DNA of 36,071 bases from Cellulomonas algicola (GTDB lineage: Bacteria > Actinomycetota > Actinomycetes > Actinomycetales > Cellulomonadaceae): contig NZ_BHYL01000021.1 of assembly GCF_003851725.1 (NCBI RefSeq), positions 1-36,071 of the forward strand, given 5' to 3'. The translations under genes were made by a program, and so were the position numbers. Below, one piece after another: positions 6,892 through 15,001 of this stretch. The notes under the pieces are model-generated. The model was not told the origin of the DNA. It ran no database searches and saw only the letters and a program-made list of their open reading frames with translations. Numbering within the stretch: position 1 is the first letter of the stretch; the number at the start of each line of letters is the position of its first letter.

Positions 6892-9120
6892 GTGCACTCC
6901 CCCCTCCGTACCCGCGTGCGCGCGGCGGTCACGGGCCTGCTGGCCGCGACCGCCCTCACCGCGCCGCTCGCCCTGGTCGCCGCGCCTGCACAGGCGGCCG
7001 CCGGCGACGACTGGCTCCACGTGCAGGGCAACACGATCGTCGACGCGTCCGGGAAGGAGGTCGTGCTCTCCGGCGTCAACTGGTTCGGCTTCAACGCGAG
7101 CGAGCGCGTCTTCCACGGCCTGTGGTCCGGCAACATCACCGAGATCACGCAGCAGATGGCGAACCGCGGCATCAACACGGTCCGCGTGCCGATCTCGACG
7201 CAGCTGCTGCTCGAGTGGAAGGCGGGCACGTTCCTCAGGCCGAACGTGAACACCTACGCCAACCCCGAGCTCGAGGGCAAGAACAGCCTGCAGATCTTCG
7301 AGTACTTCCTGACGCTGTGCCAGAGGTACGGCATCAAGGTGTTCCTCGACGTGCACTCCGCCGAGGCCGACAACTCCGGGCACGTCTACAACATGTGGTG
7401 GAAGGGGTCGATCACCACCGAGGACGTCTACGCCGGGTGGGAGTGGGCGGCGGCGCGCTGGAAGAACGACGACACGATCGTCGGCGCCGACATCAAGAAC
7501 GAGCCGCACGGCACGCAGGGCTCGACCGAGCGTGCGAAGTGGGACGGCACGACCGACAAGGACAACTTCAAGCACTTCGCCGAGACGGCGTCGAAGAAGA
7601 TCCTCGCGATCAACCCGAACTGGCTCGTGTTCGTCGAGGGTGTCGAGATCTACCCGAAGGAGGGCGTCTCGTGGACCTCGACCGGGCTCACCGACTACTA
7701 CGGCACGTGGTGGGGCGGGAACCTGCGGGGCGTGCGTGACTTCCCGATCGACCTGGGGGCGAACCAGGACCAGCTCGTGTACTCGCCGCACGACTACGGG
7801 CCGCTCGTGTTCGACCAGAAGTGGTTCCAGAAGGACTTCGACAAGGCGTCGCTGACCGCGGACGTGTGGGGCCCGAACTGGCTGTTCATCCACGACGAGG
7901 ACATCGCGCCGCTGCTCATCGGCGAGTGGGGTGGCCGGCTCGGCCAGGACCCGCGGCAGGACAAGTGGATGGCCGCGCTGCGCGACCTCATCGCCGAGCG
8001 GAAGCTCAGCCAGACGTTCTGGGTGCTCAACCCGAACTCGGGTGACACGGGCGGCCTGCTGCTCGACGACTGGAAGACGTGGGACGAGGTCAAGTACTCG
8101 ACCATGCTCAAGCCGACGCTGTTCCAGCACGGCGGCAAGTTCGTCGGCCTCGACCACGAGGTGCCGCTCGGCGGCGTGGGCTCGACCACCGGCATCTCGA
8201 TCTCCCAGGTGGGCGGCGGCACGTCGGACACGACCGCGCCGAGCGTCCCCGGTGGCCTGAAGGCGGGCACGCCGACGGCGTCGTCGGTGCCGTTGTCGTG
8301 GACGGCCTCGACGGACACCGGCGGGTCCGGCGTCGCGGGCTACGAGGTGTACCGCGGCTCGACGCTCGTCGGGACCACGACCTCGACGTCCTACACCGTG
8401 ACCGGCCTGACGGCCGACACCGCGTACTCGTTCTCGGTGCGGGCCAAGGACGGCGCGGGCAACGTGTCGGCGGCGTCCACCGCGGTGTCGGTGCGCACGG
8501 CGGCCGGCACGGGCGACACCACCGCGCCGAGCGTGCCGACGGGCCTCACGGCGGGCACGGCGACCAAGACGTCGGTCCCGCTGACGTGGACCGCGTCGAC
8601 GGACACCGGTGGCTCGGGCCTCGCGGGCTACGACGTCTACCGGGGCACGACGCTCGTCGGGTCGACGACCACGCCGTCGTACACGGTGACGGGCCTGACC
8701 GCGGGCACGTCGTACTCCTTCACCGTCCGGGCGAAGGACGCGGCGGGCAACGTGTCCGCCGCGTCGGCGGCGCTCACGGCGTCGACCGCGCCGGACGTCG
8801 CGACCGGGTCGTGCTCCGTGGCGTACACGGCCAACGGCTGGTCCAGCGGGTTCACGGCGGCGGTCAAGGTCACGAACACCGGGACGACCGCGCTCAACGG
8901 CTGGACGCTGGCGTTCGACTTCCCCAGCGGCCAGACCCTGACGCAGGGCTGGAGTGCGACGTGGGCGCAGTCCGGTGCGAAGGTCACGGCGACCAACGCG
9001 GACTGGAACCGGGTCCTCGCGCCCGGGGCGAGCGTCGAGATCGGGTTCAGCGGGACGCACACCGGCTCGAACACCGCGCCGACCGCGTTCACGGTCAACG
9101 GGGCGAGCTGCACCCGCTGA
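6892..9120 (+). CDS. cenD: secreted GH5 endoglucanase, 2 x Fn3, CBM2
   Basis: A 742-residue exported beta-1,4-endoglucanase. The signal peptide ends near residue 36 (AQA-A). The GH5 barrel spans about 40-425 and resembles subfamily GH5_1 (Acidothermus E1 type): GVNWFGF at 61-67, the catalytic acid/base E204 in IKNEPHG, SPHDY at 298-302 and the nucleophile E345 in LIGEWGG. Two Fn3 modules (about 446-536, 542-632) precede a CBM2 bounded by C641 and C740 with W650, W687 and W705. The GTG start follows GAGGAG with a 6-base spacer, in nearly the same AACCACGTG context as the GH6 gene. Domain order and length match C. fimi CenD/Cel5A as I recall it, so the symbol is by analogy. It should make internal cuts that create ends for the GH6 exoenzyme. 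Confidence 0.94.
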   Translation: MHSPLRTRVRAAVTGLLAATALTAPLALVAAPAQAAAGDDWLHVQGNTIVDASGKEVVLSGVNWFGFNASERVFHGLWSGNITEITQQMANRGINTVRVPISTQLLLEWKAGTFLRPNVNTYANPELEGKNSLQIFEYFLTLCQRYGIKVFLDVHSAEADNSGHVYNMWWKGSITTEDVYAGWEWAAARWKNDDTIVGADIKNEPHGTQGSTERAKWDGTTDKDNFKHFAETASKKILAINPNWLVFVEGVEIYPKEGVSWTSTGLTDYYGTWWGGNLRGVRDFPIDLGANQDQLVYSPHDYGPLVFDQKWFQKDFDKASLTADVWGPNWLFIHDEDIAPLLIGEWGGRLGQDPRQDKWMAALRDLIAERKLSQTFWVLNPNSGDTGGLLLDDWKTWDEVKYSTMLKPTLFQHGGKFVGLDHEVPLGGVGSTTGISISQVGGGTSDTTAPSVPGGLKAGTPTASSVPLSWTASTDTGGSGVAGYEVYRGSTLVGTTTSTSYTVTGLTADTAYSFSVRAKDGAGNVSAASTAVSVRTAAGTGDTTAPSVPTGLTAGTATKTSVPLTWTASTDTGGSGLAGYDVYRGTTLVGSTTTPSYTVTGLTAGTSYSFTVRAKDAAGNVSAASAALTASTAPDVATGSCSVAYTANGWSSGFTAAVKVTNTGTTALNGWTLAFDFPSGQTLTQGWSATWAQSGAKVTATNADWNRVLAPGASVEIGFSGTHTGSNTAPTAFTVNGASCTR
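8227..8787 (+). repeat. two tandem Fn3 module repeats in the GH5 gene
   Basis: Two about 280-bp in-frame repeats encode Fn3 modules closely related to the three in the GH6 gene (VPLSWTASTDTGGSG, GYEVYRG, YTVTGLT, YSFSVRAKD). They differ from the GH6 set by a TGGSG insertion that both GH5 modules share, so duplication has happened within each gene. Confidence 0.85.
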
Positions 9121-9167
9121 CCTCTCCGGTGGGTGCGTCGGACGTGGAGGCCGGCGGACCCGCCCTC

Positions 9168-9207
9168 GGCGCCGGTGGGACGGGCTCAGCCCCGTGCCAC
9201 CGGCGCC
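9168..9207. terminator. bidirectional hairpin between GH5 and threonine aldolase genes
   Basis: GGCGCCGGTGG (9168-9178) pairs with CCACCGGCGCC (9197-9207). After one G-G mismatch, five more pairs form inside (9180-9184 with 9191-9195). It sits between the convergent GH5 stop (9120) and aldolase stop (9214) and can end both transcripts. Confidence 0.85.
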
Positions 9208-9213
9208 GTCGCG

Positions 9214-10272
9214 TCAGCCCTGCGCGTCGAGCAGCCGACGCAGCTCGGCGAGGAAGGCGTCGACGTCGGCCTCGGTCGTGTCGAACGCGCACATGAGCCG
9301 CACCTCCCCGCTCTCCGGGTGCCAGTCGTAGAACGTCCACGTGCGCCGCAGCTCGGCGGACACCGCACGCGGGAGCGTCACGAAGACGCCGTTGGCCTGT
9401 GTCGGGAGCGTCACGTGGACGCGGTCCCCGAGCGCGTCGAGCCCGGCGCGCAGGCGCGCGGCCATCGCGTTGGCGTGCTGCGCCGACCGCAGCCAGAGGT
9501 CGCCCTCGAACAGGGCGACGAGCTGCGCGGACACGAACCGCATCTTCGACGCGAGCTGCATGTTCATCTTGCGCAGGTATGCGAGCCCGGGGGCCGCGGC
9601 CTCGTCGAGGACGACGACCGCCTCGCCGAACAGCAGCCCGTTCTTGGTGCCGCCCAGCGACACGACGTCGACGCCGGCGTCCGTCGTGAACGCGCGCAGG
9701 GGCAGGTCGAGGGCGGCGGCCGCGTTGGCGATACGCGCCCCGTCGACGTGCAGCCGCAGGCCCAGGTCGTGCGCCTGGTCGGCCAGCGCGCGGACCTCGT
9801 CGGGCGTGTAGAGCGTGCCGAGCTCGGTGCTCTGCGTGATCGACACGACGCCGGGCTGCGCGCGGTGCTCGTCCCCGAAGCCCCACGCCTGGCGGGCGAC
9901 CAGCTCGGGCGTGAGCTTGCCGTCCGGTGTGGGGACCGTGAGCAGCTTGAGCCCGCCGACACGCTCCGGCGCGCCGTTCTCGTCGGTCTGGATGTGCGCG
10001 GTCTCGGCGCACACGACGGCGCCCCAGCGGGGCAGCAGCGCCTGGAGCGACAGCACGTTGGCGCCCGTCCCGTTGAACACCGGGTACGCCGTCGCGCCGG
10101 CACCGAAGTGCGCCCCGACGACCTCCTGGAGCCGCGCGGTGTAGGCGTCCGCGCCGTACGCGGTCTGGTGGCCGCCGTTCGCGTCGACCAGCGCGCTGAG
10201 CACCTCGGGGTGCGCTCCCGCGTAGTTGTCGGAGGCGAAGTCACGGCGGTCGGCGTCGTGGAGTCGTGTCAC
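9214..10272 (-). CDS. low-specificity L-threonine aldolase (PLP-dependent)
   Basis: About 352 residues, a fold-type I PLP enzyme that cleaves L-threonine or allo-threonine to glycine and acetaldehyde. Family marks are DFASDNYAGAHPEV near the start, NGTGANVL, LHVDGARIANA (the Asp that pairs with the PLP ring nitrogen) and SLGGTKNG with the Schiff-base lysine. I chose the GTG at 10272 (MTRLHDADRRDFASDN), which begins just before the conserved domain and has GGGGGAG about 10 bases upstream; a longer reading to 10311 has no family support. It is monocistronic and diverges from the DUF6328-like gene. Beta-eliminating lyases are close relatives, but this pattern favours threonine aldolase. Confidence 0.9.
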   Translation of the reverse strand: MTRLHDADRRDFASDNYAGAHPEVLSALVDANGGHQTAYGADAYTARLQEVVGAHFGAGATAYPVFNGTGANVLSLQALLPRWGAVVCAETAHIQTDENGAPERVGGLKLLTVPTPDGKLTPELVARQAWGFGDEHRAQPGVVSITQSTELGTLYTPDEVRALADQAHDLGLRLHVDGARIANAAAALDLPLRAFTTDAGVDVVSLGGTKNGLLFGEAVVVLDEAAAPGLAYLRKMNMQLASKMRFVSAQLVALFEGDLWLRSAQHANAMAARLRAGLDALGDRVHVTLPTQANGVFVTLPRAVSAELRRTWTFYDWHPESGEVRLMCAFDTTEADVDAFLAELRRLLDAQG

Positions 10273-10373
10273 TCCCCCAGTCTCCCCCGGCCCGACGGGT
10301 GCCCGGGACACCTGTCGGGCGGCACGAGGGCGCCTGCGGCATGATCCCCTGCGACACGACCGAAGGAGGCACC

Positions 10374-10859
10374 GTGCCCGCGCAGGACCAGCTGCACGAC
10401 GAGGACCGCAACGAGACGTTCACGGAGCGGATGGACCGGAACTGGAACGAGCTCCTGCAGGAGCTGCGCGTCACGCAGACCGGCACGCAGATCCTCACGG
10501 GTTTCCTGTTCACCATCCCGTTCCAGCAGCGGTTCGCGGACCTCGACGCGTACCAGAAGGACCTCTACCTCGTGCTGGTCGTGCTCGCGGTCCTGGCGAC
10601 GGCGCTCCTCGTGGCGCCGGTGAGCCTGCACCGGGTGCTGTTCCGCAAGCGGCTCAAGCCCGAGCTCGTCGCGGCCGCCAACATCTTCGCGCGGCTCGGG
10701 CTCGTGGTCCTGGCCCTCGTGCTCGCGGGCTCGACGATGCTGCTGTTCGACGTCGTGGTCGGGCGTCAGGCGGGGTTGCTCGTGGGGGGCGTCTCGCTCG
10801 TGGTGCTCACGTCCGCGTGGTGGCTCGTGCCGCGCCTCATGCGTCGCGCGGCGGGCTGA
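10374..10859 (+). CDS. DUF6328-like small membrane protein
   Basis: A 161-residue protein of unknown function. A hydrophilic N-terminus (residues 1-35) is followed by the characteristic NELLQELRVTQTGTQILTGFLFTIPFQ-like stretch and DLDAYQKDLYLVLVVLAVLATALLVAPVSLHR. I count four hydrophobic segments, so it is an integral membrane protein. The GTG start at 10374 is fixed by a consensus AAGGAGG at 10363-10369. It stands alone between divergent and convergent neighbours, so context gives no clue to function. The family name is from memory of the motif. Confidence 0.85.
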   Translation: MPAQDQLHDEDRNETFTERMDRNWNELLQELRVTQTGTQILTGFLFTIPFQQRFADLDAYQKDLYLVLVVLAVLATALLVAPVSLHRVLFRKRLKPELVAAANIFARLGLVVLALVLAGSTMLLFDVVVGRQAGLLVGGVSLVVLTSAWWLVPRLMRRAAG

Positions 10860-10875
10860 GCGGGCGCTGGCGCGG

Positions 10876-11277
10876 TCAGGACGCGGCGGCCGCCCGGCAC
10901 GAGGCGCACGTCCCGACGAGCTCGATCGTGTGGTCGACGTCGGCGAACCCGTGCGCGGTCGCGACCTGCGCGGCCCACGCCTCGGCCTGCGCCGCGTCGA
11001 TCTCGACGGTCCGCCCGCACGACCGGCAGACGAGGTGGTGGTGGTGCGTGCGCTGCGCGCACCGGCGGTAGACGGACTCGCCGTCCTCGGTGCGCAGGAC
11101 GTCGACCTCGCCCGTCTCGGTCAGGCTCTGCACCGCGCGGTACACGGTCGCCAGGCCCACCGACGAGCCGCGTGAGCGCAGCAGCTCGTGCAGCTGCTGG
11201 GCGCTGCGGAACTCGTCCAGACCCGCGAGCAGGTCGAGGATCTCGGCACGCTGCCGCGTCTGCCGTACCACCGCCAT
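10876..11277 (-). CDS. zur: Fur-family regulator, Zur-like (zinc uptake repressor)
   Basis: A 133-residue Fur-family repressor. The winged helix covers about 5-75 (SVGLATVYRAVQSLTETGEV). A metal-binding region has HHHHLVCRSCG (79-88) and a second pair GTCASC (123-127); two CxxC pairs make the structural zinc site, and the THHHHLVC context is typical of Zur/FurB. The start is set at ATG 11277 because AAGGAG (11287-11292) lies 9 bases upstream; a GTG at 11280 is also possible, but starts further upstream would put this ribosome site inside the gene. A Zur-box-like palindrome lies just upstream, suggesting autoregulation. Zur versus Fur or Nur is inferred from sequence type. Confidence 0.88.
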   Translation of the reverse strand: MAVVRQTRQRAEILDLLAGLDEFRSAQQLHELLRSRGSSVGLATVYRAVQSLTETGEVDVLRTEDGESVYRRCAQRTHHHHLVCRSCGRTVEIDAAQAEAWAAQVATAHGFADVDHTIELVGTCASCRAAAAS

Positions 11278-11294
11278 CACGTGCCGCTCCTTCA

Positions 11295-11314
11295 TGAGAC
11301 TCGTTCGCATCATA
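11295..11314 (-). promoter_or_regulatory. zur promoter: -10 element plus Zur-box-like palindrome
   Basis: On the minus strand TATGAT (11314-11309) is one base from TATAAT. Immediately downstream, 11295-11309 reads TGAGACTCGTTCGCA on the plus strand, matching about 12 of 15 positions of the mycobacterial Zur box TGAnAACCrTTnTCA as I recall it. The site would cover the predicted transcription start, as expected for autorepression. Confidence 0.5.
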
Positions 11315-11330
11315 GTGGACGCGCACGAGA

Positions 11331-11369
11331 CAGGGCCGGGCCCGACCTCGACGGTCGGACCCGGCCCTG
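11331..11369 (-). terminator. terminator of the HU gene
   Basis: CAGGGCCGGG (11331-11340) pairs with CCCGGCCCTG (11360-11369). After one mismatch CCGACC (11342-11347) pairs with GGTCGG (11353-11358), leaving a 5-base loop. It lies 9 bases beyond the HU stop and just upstream of the zur promoter. Confidence 0.85.
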
Positions 11370-11378
11370 AGTCGGGTG

Positions 11379-11660
11379 TCAGCCCTGGACGGCGCGCTTG
11401 AGGGCGCTGCCCGCCGTGAGCTTCACGCGGTAGCCCGCGGGGATCTCGAGCTTCTCGCCCGTCTGCGGGTTGATGCCCGTGCGGGCCGAGCGCTCGGCGC
11501 GCGCGACGGCGAGGAAGCCGGGGATCGTCACGGACTCCCCTGCGGCGAGCTGCTCCACGAGGACCTCCTGGAAGGCCTTGAGGACCTTGTCGGCCTCGGC
11601 GTTGGCGGTGCCCGCCTTCGCGGCCACGGCCTGGACGAGCTCGGTGCGGTTGACGCTCAC
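11379..11660 (-). CDS. hup: HU-family nucleoid DNA-binding protein
   Basis: A 93-residue HU protein that bends and compacts DNA. It has the full family pattern: VNRTELVQAVAAKAG at the N-terminus, the DNA-binding arm RAERSARTGINPQTGEKLEIPA around 53-74 and a C-terminal FKAGSALK-like helix. It lacks the long Lys/Ala-rich tail of mycobacterial HupB, so it is the short HU type. The GTG at 11660 is preceded by AAGGAG with a 10-base spacer and gives the normal family length. It is a single-gene unit with its own strong terminator. Confidence 0.96.
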   Translation of the reverse strand: MSVNRTELVQAVAAKAGTANAEADKVLKAFQEVLVEQLAAGESVTIPGFLAVARAERSARTGINPQTGEKLEIPAGYRVKLTAGSALKRAVQG

Positions 11661-11804
11661 GAGATGTGTGCTCCTTGTTGACTCGGTTCCTGCGGACCCT
11701 GGACGGGCCTGGACCCGTCGGGCGCGCGGCGACACCGCGTGACCGGGGGCTGCGCAGACCCTAACGCGTCCACCCGTGCGCTTCCGCACGTCCGACCGGG
11801 CGTG

Positions 11805-12839
11805 TCAGCGGTGCGATCGCTCACGCAGCCGCTCGACGGGCCACGTCGTGATGACCCGCTCCGGGTCGATCGCGTGCTGCGCGGCCCGCTCGCACCCCGC
11901 CGTCAACCAGTCCAGCTGACCCGGCGCGTGCGCGTCGGTGTCGATGCTGAACAGGCAGCCGACCTCGACCGCGACCGCCAGCAGGTCGTGCGGCGGGTCC
12001 AGGCGGTCGGGGCGGCAGTTGATCTCCACCGCGACGCCGTGCTCGGCGCACTCCTCGAAGACCCGGCGCGCGTCGAACTCGCTCTGCGGGCGCTGCCGGC
12101 CCGTCAGACGCCGGCCGGTGCAGTGCCCGAGGACGTCCGTGCGGGGGTTGCGCACCGCCGCGACCATGCGCTCCGTCATCGACCGCGAGTCCATCCGCAG
12201 CTTCGAGTGCACCGACGCGACCACCACGTCGAGCTCGTCGAGCAGGTCCGGGTCCTGGTCCAGCGCGCCGTCGTCGAGGATGTCGCACTCGATGCCCGTG
12301 AGGACTGTGAACGGCGCCACCGCGCGGTTGAGCGCCGCGACCTGCTCCAGCTGCGCGCGCAGGCGGGGTGCCGACAGGCCGTTCGCGACCGTCAGCCGCG
12401 GCGAGTGGTCGGTGATCGCGAGGTACTCGTGCCCGAGGTCGAGCGCCGCCAGCACCATCTCCTGGATCGGCGTCGCGCCGTCGCTCGCCTCGCTGTGCGC
12501 GTGCAGGTCGCCGCGCAGCCGCTCCCGCAGCGCCGCGACCGCAGGCTCCGGCGCCTCCCCGGCCGCCGCCTCCGCCTCCAGCCGCTCCAGGTACTCGACC
12601 GGCTTCCCGCGCACGACCAGCGACACGACCTCGGCCGTGCGCGCCCCCACCGACGGCAGGTCGGTCAGCGCGCCCGCCTTCGCGAGCGCCACGACCCGGT
12701 CCGGCGCCGTCCGCTCGACCGACGACGCCGCCGCGCGGAACGCCTCGCTCCGGTACCCGCTCGCCTGCGCGCGCTCCAGCAGGAACGCGATCCGGCGCAG
12801 CGCCGCGACCGCGTCGTCCCGCAGCGCCGCAGCCGTCAC
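11805..12839 (-). CDS. HhH-PHP domain protein (PolX C-terminal-like phosphoesterase)
   Basis: A 344-residue protein. The N-terminal part (about 1-85) resembles the helical Pol-beta/HhH region of PolX (ALRRIAFLLERAQASGYRSEAFRAAA, then the hairpin GALTDLPSVGARTAEVVSL). A PHP phosphoesterase domain follows, with metal-binding DLHAHSEASDG (111-121), AITDHSPRL, LTGIECDIL, VVASVHSKL, DVLGHCTGR and SIDTDAHAP. No nucleotidyltransferase palm is present. PHP domains of bacterial PolX act as 3'-5' exonucleases or 3'-end processors. The GTG start overlaps the ku stop by four bases (GTGA), so it is translationally coupled to ku, which points to DNA end processing. Histidinol phosphatase is a PHP relative, but the HhH part argues against it. 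Confidence 0.85.
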   Translation of the reverse strand: MTAAALRDDAVAALRRIAFLLERAQASGYRSEAFRAAASSVERTAPDRVVALAKAGALTDLPSVGARTAEVVSLVVRGKPVEYLERLEAEAAAGEAPEPAVAALRERLRGDLHAHSEASDGATPIQEMVLAALDLGHEYLAITDHSPRLTVANGLSAPRLRAQLEQVAALNRAVAPFTVLTGIECDILDDGALDQDPDLLDELDVVVASVHSKLRMDSRSMTERMVAAVRNPRTDVLGHCTGRRLTGRQRPQSEFDARRVFEECAEHGVAVEINCRPDRLDPPHDLLAVAVEVGCLFSIDTDAHAPGQLDWLTAGCERAAQHAIDPERVITTWPVERLRERSHR

Positions 12840-13972
12840 GACGCCTTGCGGCGCGTGCGGCGCGGCGTCGGCTCGTCGCCCTCGGCCTTCGACGTGGCCT
12901 TGGCAGCGGGCTTCGCCTTCGCGCCGTCAGCCGCCTTCGCGCTCCCGGAGGACTTCGCGCTCCCGGAGGACTTCGCGCTGCTCGACGACGTCGTCCCGCT
13001 CGACCTGGTCCCGCTCGACGCCTTCGACGTCGACGCCTTCGTGCCCGAGGACCTCGACGACCGCGCGCCGGTCGACCGCTTCGCACCGCCGTCCGACGCG
13101 TCCTCGTCACCCTCGTCGACGTCGTCCGTCCCCGTCCGCGCCCGCGGCTTCTCCTCCGCCGCCGGCTCGTCGGCACCGCCCCGCGAGCCCCGCGCCTTCT
13201 CGACGCTGCGCTGGAGCGCCGCGAGCAGGTCGACGACCTCGCCACCGCCCGACTCGCCCTCCTCGCCCGCGGGTGCCGGCACCGCACGCGTGTCGCCCGT
13301 CTGGATCTTGGTCTCGATCAAGGTCTCGAGCGCCGCCGAGTACCGGTCCTCGTACTGCGTCGGGTCGAAGTCGGCCGCCAGGGAGTCCACCAGCGACGAC
13401 GCCATCGCGAGCTCCTGCGGCTTGACCGACACGTCCCCGTCGAGGATCGGGAAGTCCGCCGCCCGCACCTCGTCCGGCCACAGCAGGATCTGCATGCAGA
13501 TCACCTTGTCCCGCACCCGCAGGACCGCCATCGACTCGCGCTGCCGGATCGCGACCTTCACGACCGCCATCCGGTCCGCCTGCTCGAGCGCACCGCGCAG
13601 CAGCGCGTACGGCTTCGCCGCCGTCTTCTCCGGCTCCAGGTAGTACGTCTTGCCCAGCAGGATCGGGTCCACCTGCTCCGCCGGCACGAACTCCATGACC
13701 TCGATCTCGCGCTCCGTCGACAGCGGCAGCCGCGAGAAGTCCTCGTCCGTCAGCACCACGAGCTCGCCGTCGTCGGTCTCGAAGCCCTTCGCGATCTCCC
13801 GGTACTCGACCTCCTCGCCGTCGATGCTGCACACCTTCCGGTACCGGATCCGGCCACCGTCGGCCTTGTGCACCTGGTGCAGGGTCACCTCGTGCTCCCC
13901 CGTGGCCGCGTACAGCCGCACGGGCACGTTGACCAGCCCGAAGGCGACCGCGCCCTTCCAGATCGCTCGCAT
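12836..13972 (-). CDS. ku: Ku, DNA-end-binding protein of bacterial NHEJ
   Basis: A 378-residue homodimeric ring protein that binds double-strand ends and recruits ligase. It begins MRAIWKGAVAFGLVNVPVRLY and includes HQVHKADGGRIRYRKVC, EVMEFVP, KTYYLEP and ALETLIETK, all typical of bacterial Ku. The core ends near residue 250. The remaining about 125 residues are a Lys/Ser/Ala/Thr-rich, probably disordered tail, long even for actinobacteria, where such basic tails are known to contact DNA. ATG 13972 has GGAGGT eight bases upstream; readings extending to 14797 overlap the divergent ligase gene and are spurious. It is co-translated with the PHP gene downstream and diverges from the ligase/polymerase pair across 93 bp. 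Confidence 0.96.
   Translation of the reverse strand: MRAIWKGAVAFGLVNVPVRLYAATGEHEVTLHQVHKADGGRIRYRKVCSIDGEEVEYREIAKGFETDDGELVVLTDEDFSRLPLSTEREIEVMEFVPAEQVDPILLGKTYYLEPEKTAAKPYALLRGALEQADRMAVVKVAIRQRESMAVLRVRDKVICMQILLWPDEVRAADFPILDGDVSVKPQELAMASSLVDSLAADFDPTQYEDRYSAALETLIETKIQTGDTRAVPAPAGEEGESGGGEVVDLLAALQRSVEKARGSRGGADEPAAEEKPRARTGTDDVDEGDEDASDGGAKRSTGARSSRSSGTKASTSKASSGTRSSGTTSSSSAKSSGSAKSSGSAKAADGAKAKPAAKATSKAEGDEPTPRRTRRKAS
12936..12971 (-). repeat. 18-bp tandem duplication in the Ku tail
   Basis: An 18-bp unit is repeated exactly at 12936-12953 and 12954-12971, with the first eight bases recurring at 12972. It encodes the repeated hexapeptide SAKSSG/GSAKSS in the disordered Ku C-terminus. 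The tail may vary in length by slippage. Confidence 0.85.
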
Positions 13973-14065
13973 CGTCGACCACCTCCGTCGGTTCGGCGGC
14001 ACCGCCTGCCGGGCACGCCCCGGCGAGCCCGCGACGGACGCGGACCACCTGGGCAGGATGGACCC

Positions 14066-15001
14066 GTGGAGCCCATGCTCGCCACCCCAGCAGCCCGGAC
14101 GGGCGCACTTCCGCGCGGGCCGCAGTGGGCCTACGAGGTCAAGTGGGACGGCGTGCGGGCGCTCGCGGACACCACCACGGGCGTGCTGCGGCTGTGGAGC
14201 CGTGGCGGTCGGGACGTCACCCCGGCGTACCCCGAGCTCAGCGGGCTCGTCGACCTGCCGGGCACGGTGCTCGACGGCGAGGTCGTGCTGCTCGACGGCG
14301 GGCGACCGTCGTTCGCGGCGCTCGCCGAGCGCATGCACGTGCGGGACCCGCGCCGCACAGCGGCCTTCGCCCGGTCCCGGCCGGTCACGTACCTCGTGTT
14401 CGACGTGCTGCGCGTCGCGGGCACCGACGTCACGTCGCGCGCGTACGACGAGCGACGCGCGCTGCTCGACGGGCTGCCGCTTCCTGATCGCGTCCAGCTC
14501 TCCCCCGTGTACCCGGACGGCGACGAGCTGTGGGCCGTGACCGCGGAGCACGGCCTCGAGGGCGTCGTCGCGAAGCGGCGGTCGTCGGTCTACCGGCCGG
14601 GCGTGCGCTCGGCCGACTGGGTGAAGTCGGCGCACCAGCACCACCGCACGGCGCTCGTCGTCGGGTGGCGCGAGGAGACGTCGGGCAGCGGGCGGCTGGG
14701 CGCGGTCCTGCTGGGGGCGCACGACGCCGACGGGCGGCTGCGCTACCTGGGTCGCGCAGGCAGCGGGCTCACGGGCGCGCTCGCGACGGCGCTGCACGCC
14801 GCGGTGACCGCGCAGCCGCGCGACACGTGCCCCTTCGACGACGACGTCCCACCGCTCGACGCGCGCGGCACACGCTGGTGCGCGCCCGTGGTGGTCGTCG
14901 ACACGCGCTACCTCAACCGCACCCCGACGGGCCGGCTGCGCCAGCCCGTCGTCCGGGGCGTGCGGACGGACACCGACCCCGACCCCTGGGAGCAGCAGTG
15001 A
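14066..15001 (+). CDS. stand-alone ATP-dependent DNA ligase (LigD ligase-domain type)
   Basis: About 311 residues, catalysing ATP-dependent sealing of strand breaks. The adenylated lysine is K26 in EVKWDGVRAL (motif I). Further motifs are LDGEVVLLD (motif III), YLVFDVL, EGVVAKRRSSVY (motif IV) and WVKSAH (motif V). The C-terminal OB-fold ends LRQPVVRGVRTD, typical of LigD ligase domains. GTG 14066 (VEPMLATP) precedes the conserved start, with an ATG at 14075 as alternative; the ribosome site is weak. It diverges from ku and overlaps the polymerase gene by GTGA. LigD of mycobacteria fuses polymerase, phosphoesterase and ligase; here ligase and polymerase are separate proteins. Confidence 0.93.
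   Translation: MEPMLATPAARTGALPRGPQWAYEVKWDGVRALADTTTGVLRLWSRGGRDVTPAYPELSGLVDLPGTVLDGEVVLLDGGRPSFAALAERMHVRDPRRTAAFARSRPVTYLVFDVLRVAGTDVTSRAYDERRALLDGLPLPDRVQLSPVYPDGDELWAVTAEHGLEGVVAKRRSSVYRPGVRSADWVKSAHQHHRTALVVGWREETSGSGRLGAVLLGAHDADGRLRYLGRAGSGLTGALATALHAAVTAQPRDTCPFDDDVPPLDARGTRWCAPVVVVDTRYLNRTPTGRLRQPVVRGVRTDTDPDPWEQQ

Noticed and set aside
4176-7253. Long minus-strand open frame across the GH6 gene
   Set aside because: Antisense to a well-supported GH6-Fn3-CBM2 gene; low-complexity Arg-rich translation.
6712-9060. Long minus-strand open frame across the GH5 gene
   Set aside because: Antisense shadow of the GH5 gene with no domain and no ribosome site.
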